From NCBI GenBank assembly GCA_903813345.2, contig CAIIXF020000011.1, forward strand, positions 36,888,062 to 36,948,061: a stretch of DNA of 60,000 bases, read 5' to 3'. Within the stretch, counting starts at the first letter, position 1; each line of letters opens with the position of its first letter. Of the stretch, positions 58,270 through 60,000 are shown piece by piece. The notes below the pieces were generated by a model. That model did not search any database. It was not told where the DNA came from and saw only the letters and a program-made list of their open reading frames with translations. Both the position numbers and the translations under genes were made by a program. Source of the stretch: Owenia fusiformis. Taxonomy: Eukaryota > Annelida > Polychaeta > Sabellida > Oweniidae.

Positions 58270-60000
58270 GGATATTCCCCCAGGAGATCACCATTTCTAA
58301 TAGCTATAGTTTGTTTTCAACTCTCTAAAAGAGAGCGTCATCTACTTTAACTTGATTTGTTAGTTCTCGGCTCTGATCCTCGGCGAATACATCTGTAACA
58401 GAGAATCACCTATAGTAATGGTAATCGCAACTAGCATCTGTAACTAAGCGGTCTACAACATTGTTCTAAGAGTGATGTATCCTGAGATTATCACTATGCC
58501 GTATTAGGGGGATTATATCAACACATTGATAACACAAAATAGATAACCCCAGGTATGGGATCATCAGCCAATGATGACGGTCACGGCAAACCTAGTCTCA
58601 ACAAATATAGCCACTAAAAATATGGAAAACAGGTGAATGAGAATTCTATCTCACCCCAAGCTAAGTTTGAAGTAACATAAATGTTACTCCATTGATCACC
58701 TGCCGGGGATGAAAATAAACACACACCGGAAAATAAGTTAGCATGATGTGTTCTCTTGGGTCGGTGTGACCTCGTTTATCATCTGACATATACCATGTAC
58801 CAGTATAGCATCACCTAAAGCCAACTAAATGTAGAATGTAGATACGTCGCCAAATTTGATAATTTTTAAGTAGGCTCCTTAACAACATTGATGAACATCA
58901 CGAACAGGCACAGTTTACAAAGTATTCTGATCACAAACCTTAATGTAGTAATCAGTTCGTGTTGATCTCTATACCGTGCGGATATCCTGTGAGAATAAAC
59001 TTGAGTTGAGAAGTATGCACTCGACCCCTAACCCAACGTTAAGATAGGGATAGAATGAGATATTGTATCGTGTAGGGTTATAGATTTTACTGGCTATGTG
59101 GTCAACTTTGAATAAATAGGGATCGAAACCCCGGGACCGAAGCAGACTGAACTCCCCTCTAAAACCTATATACCCAAATTGACACAGATGGTTTTTATCC
59201 TCTCTTTAAAATTGGGTACCATGGTATCTAGGAATGTGTCCCATTTATCCAAAAGGCATAATCTTTCTAAACAAATAGGCATATTTTAAAAAAGCCCATT
59301 TAAGATCAAATTAAAAAACTATTATCCTACCCCGTTTACCGTAGTTATCTTCACAAATACAAAAAGGATTTCGATAAAACAGGTCAACTAATGAAAACGT
59401 GATCAGAATCAATACACATTATGATGCTCATCTTTCCTGCCTTTTTCTTAAAAGAAAGTAATAGAAGGCCATGCTTTCTCACGATGATCAATACATGGCA
59501 TCTCCTTCTTTCACAAATTCTAGATCTGGTAAGCTTTCTGGCTGATATTACCCTTGCATTCATTCAACTTCGCTTCTTAAAAGAGAGCTTCAGTAGTTAA
59601 TATCTAGACTCTGCGCACAGGGTATCTGGCAGGCTTGAGAAACAAAAAATTCTATGGTCTAAGTCAAGTCAGGAGCATGTAGAGCCATCTTGGAGTTACG
59701 GCAGAGTATGTAATAGTAATGAGTAAAGCATAAATGCTCAATCTGATCGTCTTGTTGTTGATCGTGACCTAGATATTGAGATAAGCAACTCAAAACAGCA
59801 CATATAAGAGAACCATCACCATGGGTCTTGGAAACTAGAAAATCAGTGAAGGTAACAACTGGTTTCATGTTGCAATGTTTATATGGGATGTCCTGTATCG
59901 TCATCAAAACATGACTAAAGTATGGAGTGGTAATGAAAACAATCAATTTGGACTTATTTATACATTGCTGTGGGGTTAGTCTGGGAACAGTTGTTCAGAA

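Larger units (their letters stand above)
51660..60000. other. 8.3-kb region with no supported gene
   Basis: It starts upstream of the EVH1-CRIB gene, so its promoter lies at the left end. The open frames here, including 54734-55066 and 56550-56843, lack recognisable motifs, splice continuity or family resemblance. The region holds a hairpin (54557-54606), the second copy of a dispersed repeat (57165-57260) and a foldback (57839-58269); a G-run lies near 56687-56697. Nothing else stands out. Confidence 0.55.

Noticed and set aside
59101-59150. Possible tRNA B-box near GGATCGAAACCCC
   Set aside because: No matching A-box or cloverleaf could be drawn around it.

Overview
This is AT-rich animal (metazoan) DNA. 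Genes are split by spliceosomal introns (GT..AG), introns and spacers are full of MITE-like inverted repeats and minisatellites, and there are no bacterial features. The gene content (a NOX4-type NADPH oxidase, a Rabin8-type Rab GEF, a GT92 glycosyltransferase, an R-type lectin) plus a P2X7-like ORF and a marine-invertebrate-type transposase-like ORF points to a non-vertebrate, probably marine, animal. I cannot resolve the phylum.

Layout. (1) 1-10427, + strand: the C-terminal six exons of a RAB3IP/RAB3IL1 (Rabin8/GRAB) orthologue; its N-terminal GEF coiled coil lies left of the window. Its introns hold a 1.3-kb non-autonomous hAT element (8-bp target duplication), an antisense P2X7-like ORF and a truncated transposase-like ORF. 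(2) 10428-20427: about 10 kb with no gene I can support. (3) 20428-31437, + strand: a nearly complete NOX4 gene, 15 exons and 562 residues, lacking only a confident first exon. (4) 34623-41298, - strand: a GT92 (DUF23) type II membrane glycosyltransferase, with a large exon plus a predicted 9-codon first exon 5.3 kb upstream; the intron holds a 2.6-kb inverted-repeat element and a tandem array of YY1-like motifs. (5) 45748-46170, + strand: a compact 140-residue beta-trefoil lectin with three QxW repeats. (6) 49938-51659, - strand: an intronless 573-residue protein that I read as EVH1-like domain plus CRIB motif. (7) 51660-60000: no gene recognised.

The genes are unrelated neighbours, not a pathway cluster. 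Loose themes are Rab trafficking (Rabin8), hydrogen-peroxide production (NOX4), glycan synthesis and glycan binding (GT92, lectin) and a probable Rho-GTPase effector.

The most striking feature is the 3.3-kb satellite at about 6467-9782. It is not random intronic sequence. Its 61-bp unit is the 3' half of a Rabin8 coding exon plus its 5' splice site and the first intron bases, so by eye the authentic donor (AGG|GTATGT context) is present about 34 times in tandem. A second, 44-bp unit is the same sequence with a 17-bp deletion that removes the donor. Only the first donor gives an intact reading frame; a stop codon follows 21 nt into the intron.
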